Source: an uncultured Eubacteriales bacterium
GTDB taxonomy: Bacteria > Bacillota > Clostridia > Oscillospirales > Oscillospiraceae
Length of the DNA: 31,464 nucleotides
Assembly (NCBI GenBank): GCA_900545805.1
Contig: URAL01000019.1
Coordinates: forward strand, 1 to 31,464
Direction of reading: 5' to 3'
The first letter of the stretch is position 1. Every line of letters begins with the position of its first letter. The position numbers and the translations under genes were made by a program. Below are positions 31,449 through 31,464 of this stretch, piece by piece. The notes under the pieces are model-generated. The model had not been told where the DNA came from, made no database searches, and worked only from the letters and a program-made list of their open reading frames with translations.

Positions 31449-31464
31449 AGAAGAGGTGTAACAT

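Overview
The window looks like chromosome of an anaerobic, endospore-forming Clostridia, probably of the Oscillospiraceae type. The grounds are an alpha/beta small acid-soluble spore protein, a SpoIIQ-type LytM protein, a sortase B with a proline-rich wall protein, FeoAB with a Cys-rich companion, acetate kinase, TmcAL, a CooC-type ATPase and 2-hydroxyacyl-CoA dehydratase-family proteins. Base composition is moderately GC-rich in genes and AT-rich between them. I see no phage, IS element, CRISPR array or rRNA.

Layout. 1-1900: an unresolved structured fragment and terminator, an Rrf2-family regulator with three cysteines, a scar holding the start of an HD-domain gene joined to the last codons of mnmA, then cysK (minus). 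The regulator's promoter and the cysK promoter share a 16-bp motif, so they probably form a small sulfur/Fe-S regulon. 1924-7180 (minus): an operon of two YhgE/Pip-type membrane proteins flanking a small two-helix membrane protein. 7230-9840: a spore protein gene (plus), then rplU-rpmA-obg (minus). 9884-14046: cardiolipin synthase (plus), then ackA (minus) divergent from tmcAL (plus). 14106-19337 (plus): a complete branched-chain amino acid type ABC importer (livJHMGF) with strong hairpins between the binding-protein gene and the permeases. 19389-21895 (plus): feoA-feoB and a 46-residue Cys-rich membrane protein, behind tandem DtxR-like dyads. 21907-23823: an unknown lipoprotein (minus) and a SpoIIQ-like protein (plus). 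23850-24124: tRNA-Met and tRNA-Glu. 24122-26257 (minus): a wall-anchored stalk protein and its sortase B. 26352-27286 (plus): pyridoxal/pyridoxamine kinase. 27362-30500 (plus): two divergent 2-hydroxyacyl-CoA dehydratase-family proteins and a 57-residue membrane protein in one operon. 30549-31448 (plus): a CooC/MinD-type ATPase behind an 11-bp inverted repeat. The window ends just after a ribosome binding site, on the first bases of another gene.

How the parts work together. The liv operon imports an amino acid or similar ligand, feo imports ferrous iron under probable metal-dependent repression, and cysK makes cysteine. AckA makes ATP from acetyl phosphate, and TmcAL uses acetate and ATP to modify elongator tRNA-Met, a copy of which lies in this window. 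The best candidate for something undescribed is 27362-31448: two Fe-S dehydratase/reductase-like subunits co-transcribed with a tiny membrane protein, with no ASKHA-type activator in the window but a CooC-like P-loop ATPase next door.

All assignments come from reading motifs and gene order; no database search was possible.
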